A stretch of DNA of 64,000 nt from Thiocapsa marina 5811 (GCF_000223985.1 NZ_AFWV01000001.1:248001-312000), one strand, 5' to 3'; positions 44,194 through 57,605 are shown, counted from the first letter of the stretch. Made by a program: numbers and translations. The notes: generated by a model not told the origin, from the sequence alone.

Positions 44194-45272
44194 CCGTGCT
44201 TGCGCTCGAACTCCTGCATGAAACCGACCAGCGCCTCGACCCCGTCCTGCGGCATTGCATTGTAGATGCTGGCGCGCATGCCGCCGACCGAGCGATGGCC
44301 CTTGAGCGTCGTCAGGTTGGCGGCCTTGGCCTCCTTGATGAAGGTGTCGTCAAGCTCGGGATTCGCGAGCGTGAAGGGGACGTTCATCCAGGAGCGCGAT
44401 GCCGGCTCGACCGGGTTCTTGAAGAAGCCCGAGTCATCGATCGTCTTGTAGAGCAGCTCGGCCTTGCGGGCGTTGATCTTGCCCATCGCCTCCAGCCCGC
44501 CGATACCCTTCAACCAGTCGAATACCAGCCCGGCGAGATACCAGGCATAGGTCGGCGGGGTGTTGTACATGGAGTCGTTGTCAGCCTGAACCTTATAGTC
44601 GAGCATGGTCGGTGTTCCGGAGAGGGTCTGGCCGAGCAGATCCTCGCGGACGATGACGATGGTGAGCCCCGCCGGGCCGATGTTCTTCTGGGCACCGGCG
44701 TAGATGAGTCCAAAGCGCGAGACATCGATCGGGCGCGACAGAATGGTCGAGGACATGTCCGCAACCAGGGGCTTGTCGCCGACATCCGGGACGTAAGGAA
44801 ACTCGACGCCCTCGATCGTCTCGTTGGGGGTGTAATGGACATAGGCGGCATCGTCGCTCAAGGTCAGCTCGTCCTGACGCGGGGCCCGGGTGAAGCGCTC
44901 GGCCTCGGTAGTGGCGGCGACGTGGACTTGACCATAGCGGCGCGCCTCGGCAATCGCCTTCTTGGACCAGGAACCGGTGTTCAGATAGTCCGCACTGGCC
45001 GCACCGCGCAGCAGATTCATCGGGATCGCAGCAAACTGGGTGGATGCGCCACCCTGAAGGAACAGGACCTTGTAGTTGGTCGGGACCGCCAGAAGCTCGC
45101 GCAGATCCGCCTCGGCTTGAGCCGCGATCGACATGAACTCCTTGCCGCGATGGCTCATCTCGGCGACACACATGCCGCTGCCGCGCCACTCGAGCATCTC
45201 GTCGCGCGCCCTGCTCAGGACAGGCTCAGGAAGCATTGCGGGGCCTGCGCTGAAGTTGTAAACCCGAGCCAT
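44190..45272 (-). CDS. serC: Phosphoserine aminotransferase SerC
   Basis: 360 aa PLP enzyme of serine and pyridoxine synthesis. Start at [19 protein letters not shown] (CGGAG upstream). Signature FNFSAGPA-type start, [20 protein letters not shown], and the cofactor Lys in [26 protein letters not shown] are present, with the conserved C-terminal [19 protein letters not shown]. The TGA stop lies in repeat copy G, and repeat copy F begins directly upstream of its ribosome-binding site. Confidence 0.95.
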   Translation of the reverse strand: MARVYNFSAGPAMLPEPVLSRARDEMLEWRGSGMCVAEMSHRGKEFMSIAAQAEADLRELLAVPTNYKVLFLQGGASTQFAAIPMNLLRGAASADYLNTGSWSKKAIAEARRYGQVHVAATTEAERFTRAPRQDELTLSDDAAYVHYTPNETIEGVEFPYVPDVGDKPLVADMSSTILSRPIDVSRFGLIYAGAQKNIGPAGLTIVIVREDLLGQTLSGTPTMLDYKVQADNDSMYNTPPTYAWYLAGLVFDWLKGIGGLEAMGKINARKAELLYKTIDDSGFFKNPVEPASRSWMNVPFTLANPELDDTFIKEAKAANLTTLKGHRSVGGMRASIYNAMPQDGVEALVGFMQEFERKHG

Positions 45273-45285
45273 TCTGTGATCTCCG

Positions 45286-45478
45286 TTAAACCGCGCCCGG
45301 CGCGGCATGCGATGTTTTTGGATGGGAGCGGCCCCGCCAGCCTTGACGAGCGTTGGAGCCGGCACGACTTAAGCGATTAAAACATATATCGATTTAAACC
45401 ACGCCCCCGCTCAGGGTCGTGGATGCGCCGAAAGGCGAGCTCACTCGAAAATCAGCATCTCGTGCCGGACGCGGTTGA
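45286..45478 (+). repeat. Composite palindromic repeat, copy F
   Basis: Module 45286-45372 (TTAAACCGCGCCC...CGACTTAA) and module 45394-45478 (TTAAACCACGCCC...GGACGCGGTTGA) repeat the order of copies A and E, with more divergence at the right ends. It lies between gyrA and serC; its left end abuts the serC Shine-Dalgarno sequence (CGGAG). The remaining 190 bp up to the gyrA stop hold no recognisable gene. Confidence 0.82.
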
Positions 45479-45669
45479 GTCTCGACAGAACGTTCGAGAT
45501 TCAAACCGCGAAGGTGGAACGGGCGCGACGCGATGCAAGTTCCGATCTGTTGCGCCATCATGCCGATGGATCGCGCGGTTGTCGATTTCCCGGGGTCGTG
45601 CGTCGGCAGGCGTGGCCGACGGTACGACTCCGTGCCCTTGCGCAAACCGCACGCCGACAACAAGGGCTG

Positions 45670-48324
<2,655 letters not shown>

Positions 48325-48470
48325 GGGCGTGGTGAACCGACGTTGAGGCGTGCCGCGCGGAGCACCGGTGCGGGCCGCGTTAGTGCTGTTTGGTTAGCCG
48401 ATGAAGTTTACCACGCGGGGACACCCCTTCCCCATCCAAGAAGGCGCATATTTGGTGTATCGTGGCGCCC

Positions 48471-49859
48471 ATGAACAGGAACTTTGCTGATTTTTTGTTT
48501 CCGGACGCGCTTATGCGCGGACTGGAGAAAGAGGGTTTCGCGACCCCGACCCAGGTCCAAGCCCAGGTCATCCCGGCCGCGATGGAGGGTCTCGATCTCC
48601 TGGTTTCGGCCGCGACGGGCTCCGGGAAAACCGCCGCCTTTCTGCTGCCGATCATGGAGCGCTTGGTCGGCGCGCCACGCCCCGACAGCGGGACGCGCGC
48701 CTTGGTGTTGGTGCCGACTCGCGAGCTGGCCCGCCAGATCCATGTGCACTTCACGCGTCTCGGCAGCTACACGCGCCTGAACAACGGCGTGATCACGGGC
48801 GGCGATTCAAAGGCGCATCAGATCGCGACCTTGCGCAAGAACCCGGAGATCCTGGTGGCGACGCCGGGGCGCTTGCTGGAGCTTCTGGAAACCGGCGAGG
48901 CCGACCTGAGCGACCTGGAAATCCTGGTTCTCGACGAGGCCGACCGGATGCTCGACATGGGCTTCGTCGACGATGTCCTGACGATCATCGCTCGGACCAA
49001 CCCGGCGCGCCAGTCGATGTTGTTCTCGGCGACCCTGCACCATCGGGGTCTGAGCCGCATCACAGAACGTATGCTCCGCGAGCCGCGCGTGGTGACCGTC
49101 AACCCGGTCCGCGAGCAGCATCCGAACATCACGAATCAGGTCCTCCTCAGCGATGGACCGGAGCACAAGCAGCAACAGCTTCTTTGGCTGCTCCGCAACG
49201 AGAACTACGAGAAGGCACTGGTCTTCAGCAATACCCGCGACGGGGCAACGGCGCTCGGGAATTATCTGATCGGCGAGGGTCAACGCGCCGCCGTGCTGCA
49301 CGGAGAGCTGGAGCAACGCGAACGCAATCGCGTCGTCGGGCTCCTGCATAGCGGGCGCGTCAACGTCCTGATCGCCACCGATGTCGCGGCCCGTGGCCTC
49401 GACATCCCGGGTGTGGAGCGGGTCATCAATTTCGACCTGCCGCGCAGCGGTGACGACTACCTGCATCGCACCGGACGGACCGGCCGAGCCGGCGAGCAGG
49501 GCGTGGCCATCTCGCTGGTCGGGGCCTCCGAATGGAATCGGCTCGAGAGCATCGAGCGGTATCTGAATCTCGGCCTCGAGCGTCGCAGCATCGACGGGCT
49601 CAAGGCGTCCTTCAAGGGGCCGACCAAACGCTCGGGGGGGAAGAAGGGGGCGAAGAAGACAGCGACCAAGACCCTCGGCGCGAAGGCCGCCACGCCCAAG
49701 CCCAAGGATCGTCTACGCGACCGCAAGAACATCGGCAAACGGCGTCGGCCCAAGGCAGCCTCGGGAAGCGAGGTCGGGGTCGAGGCCGGTCACGCGCCGC
49801 TCGGGAAGAGACGGATCGCTCGCACGGAGCCCGAACAAGGCAGCGGGACCAAGTACTGA
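48471..49859 (+). CDS. DEAD-box ATP-dependent RNA helicase (RhlE/SrmB-like)
   Basis: 462 aa. A GTG nine bases upstream is an alternative start. Motifs: Q motif FATPTQVQAQVIP, Walker A ATGSGKTAAF, PTRELARQI, GGDSKAHQ, TPGRLLELL, DEAD box VLDEADRMLD, SAT, then helicase-C ALVFSNTRDGA, VLIATDVAARGLDIPGVERVINFDLP and HRTGRTGRAG. The last 80 residues are a basic Lys/Arg tail (KKGAKKTATKT), as in RNA-remodelling helicases for ribosome assembly or cold adaptation. The specific subfamily is not certain. It is divergent from gyrA. Confidence 0.92.
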   Translation: MNRNFADFLFPDALMRGLEKEGFATPTQVQAQVIPAAMEGLDLLVSAATGSGKTAAFLLPIMERLVGAPRPDSGTRALVLVPTRELARQIHVHFTRLGSYTRLNNGVITGGDSKAHQIATLRKNPEILVATPGRLLELLETGEADLSDLEILVLDEADRMLDMGFVDDVLTIIARTNPARQSMLFSATLHHRGLSRITERMLREPRVVTVNPVREQHPNITNQVLLSDGPEHKQQQLLWLLRNENYEKALVFSNTRDGATALGNYLIGEGQRAAVLHGELEQRERNRVVGLLHSGRVNVLIATDVAARGLDIPGVERVINFDLPRSGDDYLHRTGRTGRAGEQGVAISLVGASEWNRLESIERYLNLGLERRSIDGLKASFKGPTKRSGGKKGAKKTATKTLGAKAATPKPKDRLRDRKNIGKRRRPKAASGSEVGVEAGHAPLGKRRIARTEPEQGSGTKY

Positions 49860-49919
49860 CCCTCGAGAGTGAGTCGGTCTCGGACGCGGGCATCAAACGT
49901 CTCCGGCCTCGGAGACCCG

Positions 49920-49957
49920 CAACGGCACGAGAACTGATCCGAGGTTTCGTGCCGTTG
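49920..49957. terminator. Hairpin between convergent helicase and DUF533 genes
   Basis: CAACGGCACGA (49920-49930) pairs perfectly with TCGTGCCGTTG (49947-49957) over a 16-nt loop. There is no T-run on either side, so it may act as a processing barrier or weak bidirectional terminator rather than a standard intrinsic terminator. Confidence 0.5.
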
Positions 49958-49992
49958 CCTGTATGCCCGCGGCGAGATCCGATTCGCCGACC

Positions 49993-50784
49993 TCAGGCGG
50001 CAACGCCCATCGATTGGTGGATGTGTTTTACAACCAACGGATGCAGCCCGGTCTTCTCGGCGAACCGGCGCAGATAGTCCTGCTCTTGCGGGGTGTCGAG
50101 CTCGACCGCAAGCAGTGAGGCCGCATAGACCTCGGCAGCGACCTCGGGGCTCGGAATCTCGGCCACGAAGGCGTCTAGATTCAGCGGCTCACGCAACTCC
50201 GTCATCAACCACTCTTGTGCGCCTGCACCCATGCCGGCGGCCTCGACCTTCCCGACGATACGCTGAATCTCCTCGACGCTCACCTGGCCATCCGATTTGG
50301 CGATATTGATCATGCCCTTGATGACCAACTGTGCAGTATTCTCCATCGCCTGCTCCTCCGCTGCGGTCCGGGGCGCCCTGAGGCCCAGCGGCAACTCCGC
50401 GGACTCGCTCGCGGCAGATGCTCCGGAGGACTGGGCCGCCTGACCCGATTCGGTGAACGCCTTGTAGGCGATCCCGGCCAGCATCGCCAGCGCACCGCCG
50501 GTCATCGCGCCTTTCACGGAATCGCCGCCGCCGCCCAAGACCGAGCCCAGCACGGCCCCGAGACCGCCGGCCTGCATCGGATTTTGGGAGGCATTCCCGA
50601 TCGTTCCCTTGGCCATCTCGAGAAGCTTACCGAGCATATCGCCCCCGCCCCCGCCACCCTGCGCACCGATCGTCCGACCGAGATTCGCCTGCAGGTCTTG
50701 AAGCGCAGTCCCCATCCGTCCCGAGCCGGACTGGGTCATGGTGCTCTGAATGAAGCCGCCGAGTAGATCGCCGAAGTTCGCCAT
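49993..50784 (-). CDS. DUF533 / YebE-like TerB-fold protein
   Basis: 263 aa. The N-terminal half is Gly/Met/Ala rich (MLGKLLEMAKGTIGN, GGLGAVLGSVLGGGGDSVKGA, ALAMLAGIAYKAF), with one possible membrane segment. The C-terminal half (about 140-260) matches DUF533, a TerB-like helical fold (LVIKGMINIAKSDGQVSVEEIQRIVG, AAEVYAASLLAVELDTPQEQDYL). Members are of unknown function, sometimes envelope-stress linked. GGAG precedes the start. Confidence 0.85.
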   Translation of the reverse strand: MANFGDLLGGFIQSTMTQSGSGRMGTALQDLQANLGRTIGAQGGGGGGDMLGKLLEMAKGTIGNASQNPMQAGGLGAVLGSVLGGGGDSVKGAMTGGALAMLAGIAYKAFTESGQAAQSSGASAASESAELPLGLRAPRTAAEEQAMENTAQLVIKGMINIAKSDGQVSVEEIQRIVGKVEAAGMGAGAQEWLMTELREPLNLDAFVAEIPSPEVAAEVYAASLLAVELDTPQEQDYLRRFAEKTGLHPLVVKHIHQSMGVAA

Positions 50785-51157
50785 ATCGTTCTCCGATGCA
50801 GATGGATCGAAAGATGGTCCTCGCGCGGGGCGTGCTTCGGGGGTCCAAACGCTCTCGACCGAGTGGTAGCTCGTCGGAAGAGCGCCATCTCCATGGTCCG
50901 CGAAGCCCCGAAATGAAGCACGAAGCGGTGGGCTGCAGAACCTCGGACGAGAAGTCCCGAGCGGCTGGACGCTGCCGTGCGGCCTCTCCCGTACACTTCG
51001 CTCTCTACCCCCGGCAAGCGGAATCTAGTGCCTCGACGCCACAAAAACCAGAGCTGTCGGCGACGACGCGTCTACTTCTGCACAATTCAAGCAGAACACG
51101 GCCGTCGAGCGACGCTTGGAGTCCGCCGCGCGTAGGACGCGATGCCGGGCGCTCCGC
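50785..51157. other. Intergenic region, 373 bp
   Basis: Gap between the SAM hydrolase 3' end and the DUF533 start. Short frames exist but lack start signals. No repeat family member, hairpin terminator or RNA gene was seen. Confidence 0.45.
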
Positions 51158-51910
51158 TCAGTTCGGACGCGTGAACGGTCCGACGGCGTCACCGGGCGAC
51201 AGGGCGAGCAGTCGATCCGCGCGGCCTTGATTCACCGCGATTTCCACGAGGCCGAAGGCGTTCTCGTACCAGAACGCCTCGCCCGGCATCACCTCGCAGA
51301 AGGTTCTCGCATGAGGTAGTGCACGGTTGCCGACACGTAGTAATTGCGTAGAGCAATGATTCGCCGCATGCAGTCCCGTCATCAGATTGCCGAAACGATC
51401 GACATAGACCACTGCGGCCCGTTCGCTCGGCCAGTCGGACCCAACCATCTCGGAAGGGTCGAGCGGCGTCGCCTGAAGGTCTTTTCCGGCAGACAGCCTG
51501 GCCGCGGCGGGGGCGAACCAATCACGTCCGTGAAAACTCGCCGACAGCGCGGCTGGGTACCACCCGATGCGCTGTACGGACGCACCCTCCGTGCAGCGCA
51601 CAAGCGGGGCCAAGAGTCCGTTGTCGGGCGCAATAAACCAGCAGTCCCGAGCCCTTGCCAGAAGCCCGCCGCGCGGACCGCCGACGCCCGGATCCACAAC
51701 ACAAACATAGATTGCGCCGCCGGGCATGTCGCGAATCAACGCCGGCAAGAGATAGGCAGCCAGATCGACCCGGAACGCAGGAAGGTCATGAACGAGATCC
51801 ACGACCGGAGCCCCGGGCAGGAGACTGCCGAGCCGAGCCCGCATCTGCCCGACATAGATGCCTTCGCCGAAATCCGTGACGAGCACGATGGGTTGGATCG
51901 GCCTCGTCAT
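51158..51910 (-). CDS. SAM hydrolase / hydroxide adenosyltransferase (DUF62)
   Basis: 250 aa. DUF62 signatures are ILVTDFGEGIYVGQMR near the N terminus, VVDLVHDLPAF, YVCVVDPGVGG, and FIAPDNGLLAPL; the conserved Asp and Arg/His region of the family is retained. Characterised members hydrolyse S-adenosylmethionine to adenosine and methionine, and are related to fluorinases and chlorinases. It lies just past the rplQ terminator and may have its own promoter. Physiological purpose unknown. Confidence 0.88.
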   Translation of the reverse strand: MTRPIQPIVLVTDFGEGIYVGQMRARLGSLLPGAPVVDLVHDLPAFRVDLAAYLLPALIRDMPGGAIYVCVVDPGVGGPRGGLLARARDCWFIAPDNGLLAPLVRCTEGASVQRIGWYPAALSASFHGRDWFAPAAARLSAGKDLQATPLDPSEMVGSDWPSERAAVVYVDRFGNLMTGLHAANHCSTQLLRVGNRALPHARTFCEVMPGEAFWYENAFGLVEIAVNQGRADRLLALSPGDAVGPFTRPN

Positions 51911-51918
51911 GATTCAAC

Positions 51919-51943
51919 AAAAAAACCGGGCGCAGGCCCGGTT
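51919..51943 (-). terminator. Rho-independent terminator of the ribosomal operon
   Basis: On the minus strand AACCGGGC-CTGC-GCCCGGTT is followed by a run of seven T. The stem of eight pairs with a 4-nt loop and T-tract is a textbook intrinsic terminator, about 30 nt after the rplQ stop codon. It ends the alpha-operon transcript before the SAM hydrolase gene. Confidence 0.88.
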
Positions 51944-51971
51944 CTGTTTCACAAAGACATCAAGAGGCAAA

Positions 51972-52364
51972 TCAATCCTCGTCGTCTTCCACTGCCACCG
52001 CATTCGCCGGGCGATCGACCAGCTCGACGTACGCCATCGGCGCCGCATCACCGGCTCGAAAGCCACACTTGAGGATACGCAGATAGCCGCCGGGCCGCGC
52101 CTGATAGCGCGGACCAAGCTCGACGAACAGCTTGCCGACCGCTTCCTTGTCGCGCAGCCGCGCGAACGCGAGGCGCCGGGTATGTACGGAATCGCTCTTT
52201 GCCAGCGTGATCAGCGGCTCGGCGACGCGGCGCAGCTCCTTGGCCTTCGGCAGCGTGGTCTTGATCAGCTCATGACGGAACAACGAGGCAGCCATGTTGC
52301 GAAACATGGCCTCGCGATGCGAGCCGGTGCGATTGAGGTGCCTTCCGGCATTGCGATGACGCAT
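51972..52364 (-). CDS. rplQ: 50S ribosomal protein L17
   Basis: 130 aa. [20 protein letters not shown] and the conserved [26 protein letters not shown] are standard. The acidic tail (VAVEDDED) is typical of gammaproteobacteria. Last gene of the alpha operon, followed by an intrinsic terminator. Confidence 0.97.
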   Translation of the reverse strand: MRHRNAGRHLNRTGSHREAMFRNMAASLFRHELIKTTLPKAKELRRVAEPLITLAKSDSVHTRRLAFARLRDKEAVGKLFVELGPRYQARPGGYLRILKCGFRAGDAAPMAYVELVDRPANAVAVEDDED

Positions 52365-52400
52365 GGTCCTAATCCCGAATAGTTCTTGAGTCGAATAGCG

Positions 52401-53411
52401 TTAGCGAATGCCGAGCTCGGCGATATTGTCCGGCGGCCAGTTCTCGAGACGCATCCCGAGCGAAAGCCCACGCGTTGCAAGCACGTCCTTGATCTCGGTC
52501 AGCGACTTCTTACCGAGGTTGGGCGTCTTGAGAAGCTCCACCTCGGTACGTTGAATCAAATCGCCGATCAAGTAGATGTTCTCTGCCTTCAAACAGTTCG
52601 CCGAGCGAACGGTCAGCTCGAGATCGTCGACCGGGCGAAGGAGAATCGGATCGTACGGCGACTCGTCGCGGGCCTCCAGCACCTGCGTATCGGACGGGCC
52701 GGAGCCTTCCAGGGCTACGAAGCTCGACAACTGATCCCGCAAAATCGTCGCAGCGCGTTGGATGGCCTCGCGCGGATCGATTGTGCCGTTGGTCTCCAGG
52801 TCGATCACCAGCCGATCCAAATCGGTACGTTGCTCGACACGGGCGGACTGGACCTCGATCGCAACGCGCCGAACGGGGCTGTAGGATGCGTCGAGCGGCA
52901 GCTTGCCGATCGGTCGATCCTCCCCCTCTTCGACCTCGCGTTGCGTCGCAGGCTCGTAGCCTCGGCCGCGACGAATCGTCATCGACATGCTCAACTCGCC
53001 CTCGGTCATATTCGCGATGACCAGATGGGGGTTGGCAATCTCCGCCGTGTGATCGATCGCGATGTCCGCAGCCGTCACAACACCCGGGCCGGACTTACTG
53101 ACCGTAAAGGTCGCCTCGTCCTTACCCTTGAGAGAGATGGCAAGCTGCTTGAGGTTGAGCAGGATCTCTAGAACGTCTTCCTGTACGCCGGGGATCGTGG
53201 TGTACTCGTGCAAGACGCCCTGGATTTCGACCTCCGTCACCGCCCAGCCATCCATCGAAGACAAGAGAATACGGCGCAGCGCGTTGCCGAGGGTGTGCCC
53301 GAAGCCACGCTCGAGCGGCTCCAGGGAGACCCTGGCATGCGTCGTGCTGCCGTCCACCGCCTCGACACGTACGATTCGCGGCTTAAGAAATTCGCCAATA
53401 GCGTCAGTCAT
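52401..53411 (-). CDS. rpoA: RNA polymerase alpha subunit
   Basis: 336 aa. The N-terminal dimerisation domain starts [12 protein letters not shown] and includes [17 protein letters not shown]. The C-terminal domain (about 250-325, [16 protein letters not shown]) contains the Arg and Asn used for UP-element and activator contacts. Placed between rpsD and rplQ as expected. Confidence 0.97.
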   Translation of the reverse strand: MTDAIGEFLKPRIVRVEAVDGSTTHARVSLEPLERGFGHTLGNALRRILLSSMDGWAVTEVEIQGVLHEYTTIPGVQEDVLEILLNLKQLAISLKGKDEATFTVSKSGPGVVTAADIAIDHTAEIANPHLVIANMTEGELSMSMTIRRGRGYEPATQREVEEGEDRPIGKLPLDASYSPVRRVAIEVQSARVEQRTDLDRLVIDLETNGTIDPREAIQRAATILRDQLSSFVALEGSGPSDTQVLEARDESPYDPILLRPVDDLELTVRSANCLKAENIYLIGDLIQRTEVELLKTPNLGKKSLTEIKDVLATRGLSLGMRLENWPPDNIAELGIR

Positions 53412-53433
53412 TCAGTGCCCCTCACGAAGCTCC

Positions 53434-54054
53434 TTACTTGGAGTACAACTCGACGATCAGCGATTCGTTGATGTCGGCCGGCAGATCCGAACGATCCGGA
53501 ATGCGCTTGAAGACGCCCTTTAAGCCTTTGGTATCGACATCGACCCAGTCCGGGAAGCCGTATTGCTCGGCAAGTGCCAACGCGTTTTGCACGCGCACCT
53601 GCTTCTTCGCGGCCTCTCGGACCTCGACGTGGTCATCGGCGCCAACTTGGTAGGAAGCGATGTTGACGACTCGGCCGTTGACCAAGATCGCCTTGTGGCT
53701 GACCAACTGACGTGCCTCGGAGCGCGTAGCACCGAAACCCATCCGGTACACGACATTGTCGAGCCGCCGCTCGAGGAGCTGCAGCAGATTCTCGCCGGTC
53801 GCACCCTTCGCTTGGGCAGCCTTCTTGTAATAATTGCGGAACTGACGCTCCATCAGCCCGTAGATCCGGCGAACTTTCTGCTTCTCGCGAAGCTGGACGC
53901 CGTAGTCGGAGAGCCGACGCCGACGGTCCGTCGTCTGACCGGGCTGTTTTTCGAGGTTGCACTTCGTGTCCAGCGAACGCGCGCGGCTCTTCAGGGCGAG
54001 ATCGGTCCCCTCGCGCCGAGCGAGTTTGCAGGTTGGGCCTGTATAACGTGCCAT
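53434..54054 (-). CDS. rpsD: 30S ribosomal protein S4
   Basis: 206 aa. S4 RNA-binding domain is visible as [34 protein letters not shown]. In E. coli S4 is also the translational repressor of the alpha operon; whether that holds here is unknown. The N-terminal Cys residues do not form the four-Cys zinc knuckle of some S4. Confidence 0.97.
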   Translation of the reverse strand: MARYTGPTCKLARREGTDLALKSRARSLDTKCNLEKQPGQTTDRRRRLSDYGVQLREKQKVRRIYGLMERQFRNYYKKAAQAKGATGENLLQLLERRLDNVVYRMGFGATRSEARQLVSHKAILVNGRVVNIASYQVGADDHVEVREAAKKQVRVQNALALAEQYGFPDWVDVDTKGLKGVFKRIPDRSDLPADINESLIVELYSK

Positions 54055-54073
54055 GTCTCTACCTGTTCCTGTA

Positions 54074-54463
54074 TCAGACGCGCCGCTTCTTGGGCGGGCG
54101 GCAGCCGTTGTGCGGGATCGGTGTCACGTCGGTAATGCTCGTGATCTTGAATCCGGCGTTGTTGAGTGCACGCACCGCCGATTCACGACCCGGACCGGGC
54201 CCCTTCACGTTGACGTCGAGATTGCGCAGCCCGTAATCCTTGACCGCTTGGCCGGCCTTGTCGGCCGCGACCTGTGCGGCGAAGGGCGTGCTTTTGCGCG
54301 ATCCCCGGAACCCGGAGCCGCCTGCGGTCGCCCAAGACAAGACGTTGCCTTGGCGGTCCGTAATGGTGATGATGGTGTTGTTGAAGGAGGCGTGGACGTG
54401 AGCAATCCCATCCGCAACCTGCTTCTTGATCTTTTTCTTGATCGTACGAGTCGGTTTAGCCAT
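54074..54463 (-). CDS. rpsK: 30S ribosomal protein S11
   Basis: 129 aa. Motifs [20 protein letters not shown] and [18 protein letters not shown], ending [11 protein letters not shown] as in all S11. It follows rpsM after 38 nt. Confidence 0.97.
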   Translation of the reverse strand: MAKPTRTIKKKIKKQVADGIAHVHASFNNTIITITDRQGNVLSWATAGGSGFRGSRKSTPFAAQVAADKAGQAVKDYGLRNLDVNVKGPGPGRESAVRALNNAGFKITSITDVTPIPHNGCRPPKKRRV

Positions 54464-54501
54464 TCGAGGTTATCCAGCCCTTTCGCTGCGCCCAAGCGCC
54501 C

Positions 54502-54858
54502 TTATCGTTTGATGGGACGACGCGGACCCTTGCGGGTACGTGCGTTCGTGCGGGTCCGCTGGCCGCGCAACGGCAAGCCTCGACGGTGGCGGATACCGCG
54601 GTTGCAGCCGAGATCCATCAAGCGCTTGATGTTCATCGACACTTCGCGGCGCAAGTCACCTTCGACGGAGAACTTGCCGACCTCGTTGCGCAGTTTGTCG
54701 ACCTCTTCTTCCGTGAGGTTCTGAACCTTGGCATCGCGCGGAACACCGGCGGCGTCGCAGATCACAGCGGCACGCACGCGGCCGATGCCATAAATCGAAG
54801 TCAACGCGATTACTGCGTGCTTCTTGTCCGGGATGTTGACGCCGGCGATACGGGCCAT
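54502..54858 (-). CDS. rpsM: 30S ribosomal protein S13
   Basis: 118 aa. Begins [20 protein letters not shown] and ends with the rRNA/tRNA-contacting [18 protein letters not shown] tail. First gene of the alpha segment, 85 nt after rpmJ. Confidence 0.97.
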   Translation of the reverse strand: MARIAGVNIPDKKHAVIALTSIYGIGRVRAAVICDAAGVPRDAKVQNLTEEEVDKLRNEVGKFSVEGDLRREVSMNIKRLMDLGCNRGIRHRRGLPLRGQRTRTNARTRKGPRRPIKR

Positions 54859-54943
54859 AGCTTAGAAACCCCTGAAATCCAAATTGCCAAGCGGGTAAAC
54901 CGCGTAGTATATCAAACTGTAGCCTTCAATCAAGCCGGAGATC

Positions 54944-55057
54944 CTAACCCTGGCGTTGCTTGTGGCGCGGGTCCTTGCAGATGACCCGGACAGTACCGTT
55001 GCGACGGATAATCTTGCAGTTCCGGCACAACTTCTTAACGGATGCTCTTACTTTCAT
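54944..55057 (-). CDS. rpmJ: 50S ribosomal protein L36
   Basis: 37 aa, encoded between secY and rpsM. It begins [19 protein letters not shown] and ends [10 protein letters not shown]. The zinc ribbon is intact (Cys11, Cys14, Cys27, His32), so this is the zinc-binding C+ form. Found by reading the gap on the minus strand. Confidence 0.96.
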   Translation of the reverse strand: MKVRASVKKLCRNCKIIRRNGTVRVICKDPRHKQRQG

Positions 55058-55086
55058 TTGTTCTCTCCTTCAGACTCGAGCGCCAC

Positions 55087-56439
55087 TCAGCGCAGCATGC
55101 CGGCGCCCGGCGACTTTAGGTTTGCCTTCCGCATCAAGCCTTCATACTGATGTGACATCAAGTGGGCTTGAACCTGGGCCATGAAATCCATTACCACCAC
55201 CACGACGATCAGCAAGGAGGTGCCGCCGAAGTAGAAAGGCACGTTATAGCCGACGATGAGAAACTCGGGCAGCAGGCACACCGCGGTGATGTAGATCGCA
55301 CCGGCGGCCGTCAACCGCGTCATCACCGTGTCGATGTACCGTGCCGTCTGCTCGCCGGGTCTGATCCCCGGAATGAAAGCCCCGGAGCGCTTCAGATTGT
55401 CGGCCGTATCCTTGGCGTTGAAGACCAAGGCGGTATAGAAAAAGCAAAAGAAGATGATCGCGGCTGCATAAAGCAGCACGTAGATCGGCTCCCCGGGCGA
55501 CAGCTTCGATGTGATATCCGCCAACCAGCGCATATCCTCGCTGCTCCCGAACCACTGACCCAGGGTTCCGGGGAACAGAATGATGCTCGACGCGAAGATC
55601 GGAGGAATCACGCCGGCCATATTCAGCTTCAGAGGCAGATGCGTGCTCTGCGCCTGCATCATCTTTCGCCCTTGCTGGCGCCGCGCATAGTTCACCGTGA
55701 TCCGCCGCTGGCCTCTCTCGACGAAGACCACGAAGGCCGTCACCGCGAGCGCCATGGCAAACAAGGCCAGGACCGCCAGCGAATTCATCTCGCCTGTCCG
55801 CGCCAGCTCGAGCGTCCCGCCCAACGCGGCGGGCAGCCCGGCAACGATTCCGGCAAAGATGATCAACGAGATCCCGTTGCCGATGCCGCGCTCGGTGATC
55901 TGCTCGCCGAGCCACATGAGGAACATGGTCCCGGTGACCAGAGACACCGTCGCCGTGAAAACGAAGCCCATCCCCGCGTGACTGACCAACGCCGAACCGC
56001 CGGCGGTCTGTCCCTGCAGCGCCATCGAAATCCCGACCGCTTGAAAGGTCGCCAAGACGACGGTGCCGTAGCGCGTGTACTGGGTAATCTTCCGACGCCC
56101 GGATTCACCTTCCTTCTTCAACTGCTCGAGCTTCGGAACCACGGAGGTCATCAACTGCATGATGATCGACGCCGAGATGTAAGGCATGATCCCCAGTGCA
56201 AAGAGACTCGCACGCTCCAAAGCCCCGCCCGAGAACATGTTGAACATGTCCAGGATCGAGCCTTGATTTTGGTCGAACAGGATGGCCAACGCCTCCGGGT
56301 TCACACCCGGAACGGGGATGAAGGTCCCGATGCGATAGACCAGGAGGGCACCGACTACGAACAGCAATCGCGCCCGCAGCTCGGTCAGTCGCCCCATCCC
56401 GCCGAGCGACTGCCCCATCGATCCGACATTCTTAGCCAT
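55087..56439 (-). CDS. secY: Protein translocase subunit SecY
   Basis: 450 aa channel of the Sec machinery with ten predicted membrane helices. The plug-region [12 protein letters not shown], the basic cytoplasmic loops used by SecA/ribosomes ([20 protein letters not shown]), and [20 protein letters not shown] match SecY. Last gene before rpmJ. Confidence 0.97.
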   Translation of the reverse strand: MAKNVGSMGQSLGGMGRLTELRARLLFVVGALLVYRIGTFIPVPGVNPEALAILFDQNQGSILDMFNMFSGGALERASLFALGIMPYISASIIMQLMTSVVPKLEQLKKEGESGRRKITQYTRYGTVVLATFQAVGISMALQGQTAGGSALVSHAGMGFVFTATVSLVTGTMFLMWLGEQITERGIGNGISLIIFAGIVAGLPAALGGTLELARTGEMNSLAVLALFAMALAVTAFVVFVERGQRRITVNYARRQQGRKMMQAQSTHLPLKLNMAGVIPPIFASSIILFPGTLGQWFGSSEDMRWLADITSKLSPGEPIYVLLYAAAIIFFCFFYTALVFNAKDTADNLKRSGAFIPGIRPGEQTARYIDTVMTRLTAAGAIYITAVCLLPEFLIVGYNVPFYFGGTSLLIVVVVVMDFMAQVQAHLMSHQYEGLMRKANLKSPGAGMLR

Positions 56440-56457
56440 CCGATTCGTGCCTTTAAG

Positions 56458-56892
56458 CTAGTCTTCGATCTTGCCGCCGGCTGCTTCGATCGCGGCACGG
56501 GCACCCTTGGTCACGCCCACGCCACGAACCGCGAAGGCCCGTCCGACCTCACCCGAAGCAATAATCTTCGCACTCTTAATCGACTGACTCAGGACACGCG
56601 CCTGAACCAGCGAGAGCAGATCGACCGTGTCGCCCTCGACGCGCGACAGCTCGCTCAGGCGAACCTCGGCACGGGTCGCCGCTGTACGCGAGCGGAAACC
56701 GACCTTCGGAAGGCGACGCTGCAACGGCATCTGGCCGCCTTCGAAGCCGACCTTGTGGAAACCGCCTTTACGGGATTTCTGTCCCTTGTGACCACGTCCG
56801 CAGGTCTTGCCGAGGCCGCTGCCGATACCGCGACCGACCCGCTTCGCGGTGGGACGGCTACCCGGATCGGGCTTGAGATCATTGAGCCGCAT
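56458..56892 (-). CDS. rplO: 50S ribosomal protein L15
   Basis: 144 aa from [20 protein letters not shown]. The Gly-rich [22 protein letters not shown] segment and [15 protein letters not shown] are typical. The start overlaps the rpmD 3' end by 14 nt. Confidence 0.96.
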   Translation of the reverse strand: MRLNDLKPDPGSRPTAKRVGRGIGSGLGKTCGRGHKGQKSRKGGFHKVGFEGGQMPLQRRLPKVGFRSRTAATRAEVRLSELSRVEGDTVDLLSLVQARVLSQSIKSAKIIASGEVGRAFAVRGVGVTKGARAAIEAAGGKIED

Positions 56893-57085
56893 CGCGAGAC
56901 TCCTCCACGATCGAAACCATGTACGACACGGTGTTGACCATGCCGCGTGTGCAGGGAGTGTCCTCGACCTCGACCACATGATTCATGCGACGCAGCCCGA
57001 GTCCACGCACGCATGCCTTGTGGTTGGCGAGACGGCCGTGCACGCTCCGCACCAACTTGACCTTCATCATCTTTTTGTCGGCCAT
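56879..57085 (-). CDS. rpmD: 50S ribosomal protein L30
   Basis: 68 aa, slightly longer than the usual 58-61; MMKVKLVRS seven residues in is an alternative start closer to family length. [24 protein letters not shown] and [14 protein letters not shown] are conserved. It begins three bases after the rpsE stop. Confidence 0.95.
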   Translation of the reverse strand: MADKKMMKVKLVRSVHGRLANHKACVRGLGLRRMNHVVEVEDTPCTRGMVNTVSYMVSIVEESRDAAQ

Positions 57086-57088
57086 CGT

Positions 57089-57595
57089 CTACCCCAGGAT
57101 CTCGGCGACCGTCTTGCCGCGCTTTGCGGCAATGGTCTCGGGATCGTTCATGGTCCGCAGTCCCTGAACGGTTGCGCGCACCACGTTGATCGGGTTGTTG
57201 GTTCCGATGCACTTAGCCAACACGTTCTGAACGCCGAGGACCTCGAAGACCGCGCGCATGGCGCCGCCGGCGATGATCCCCGTGCCTTCGGATGCCGGCT
57301 TCATGAAGACCTTCGCCGCGCCGTGCCGCCCGTTCAGCGGATACTGCAGGGTGTTGCCGTTGAGCTTCACCTCGATCATGTTCTTGCGCGCGTTTTCCAT
57401 CGCCTTCTGAATCGCGACCGGCACCTCGCGGGCCTTGCCGCGACCGAACCCGACACGCCCTTTACCGTCTCCGACAACCGTCAACGCGGCAAAACCGAAT
57501 TGACGTCCGCCCTTGACGACCTTGGCGACCCGGTTGACTGCGATCAGCTTCTCGAGGAGATCGTCACCCTCGTTCTTCGGATTGAAGTTCGCCAT
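57089..57595 (-). CDS. rpsE: 30S ribosomal protein S5
   Basis: 168 aa. The dsRBD-like N-terminal half has [25 protein letters not shown], and the C-terminal half has [24 protein letters not shown]. Spectinomycin-loop residues look unchanged from the susceptible form. Confidence 0.97.
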   Translation of the reverse strand: MANFNPKNEGDDLLEKLIAVNRVAKVVKGGRQFGFAALTVVGDGKGRVGFGRGKAREVPVAIQKAMENARKNMIEVKLNGNTLQYPLNGRHGAAKVFMKPASEGTGIIAGGAMRAVFEVLGVQNVLAKCIGTNNPINVVRATVQGLRTMNDPETIAAKRGKTVAEILG

Positions 57596-57605
57596 GCTCG
57601 TACCC

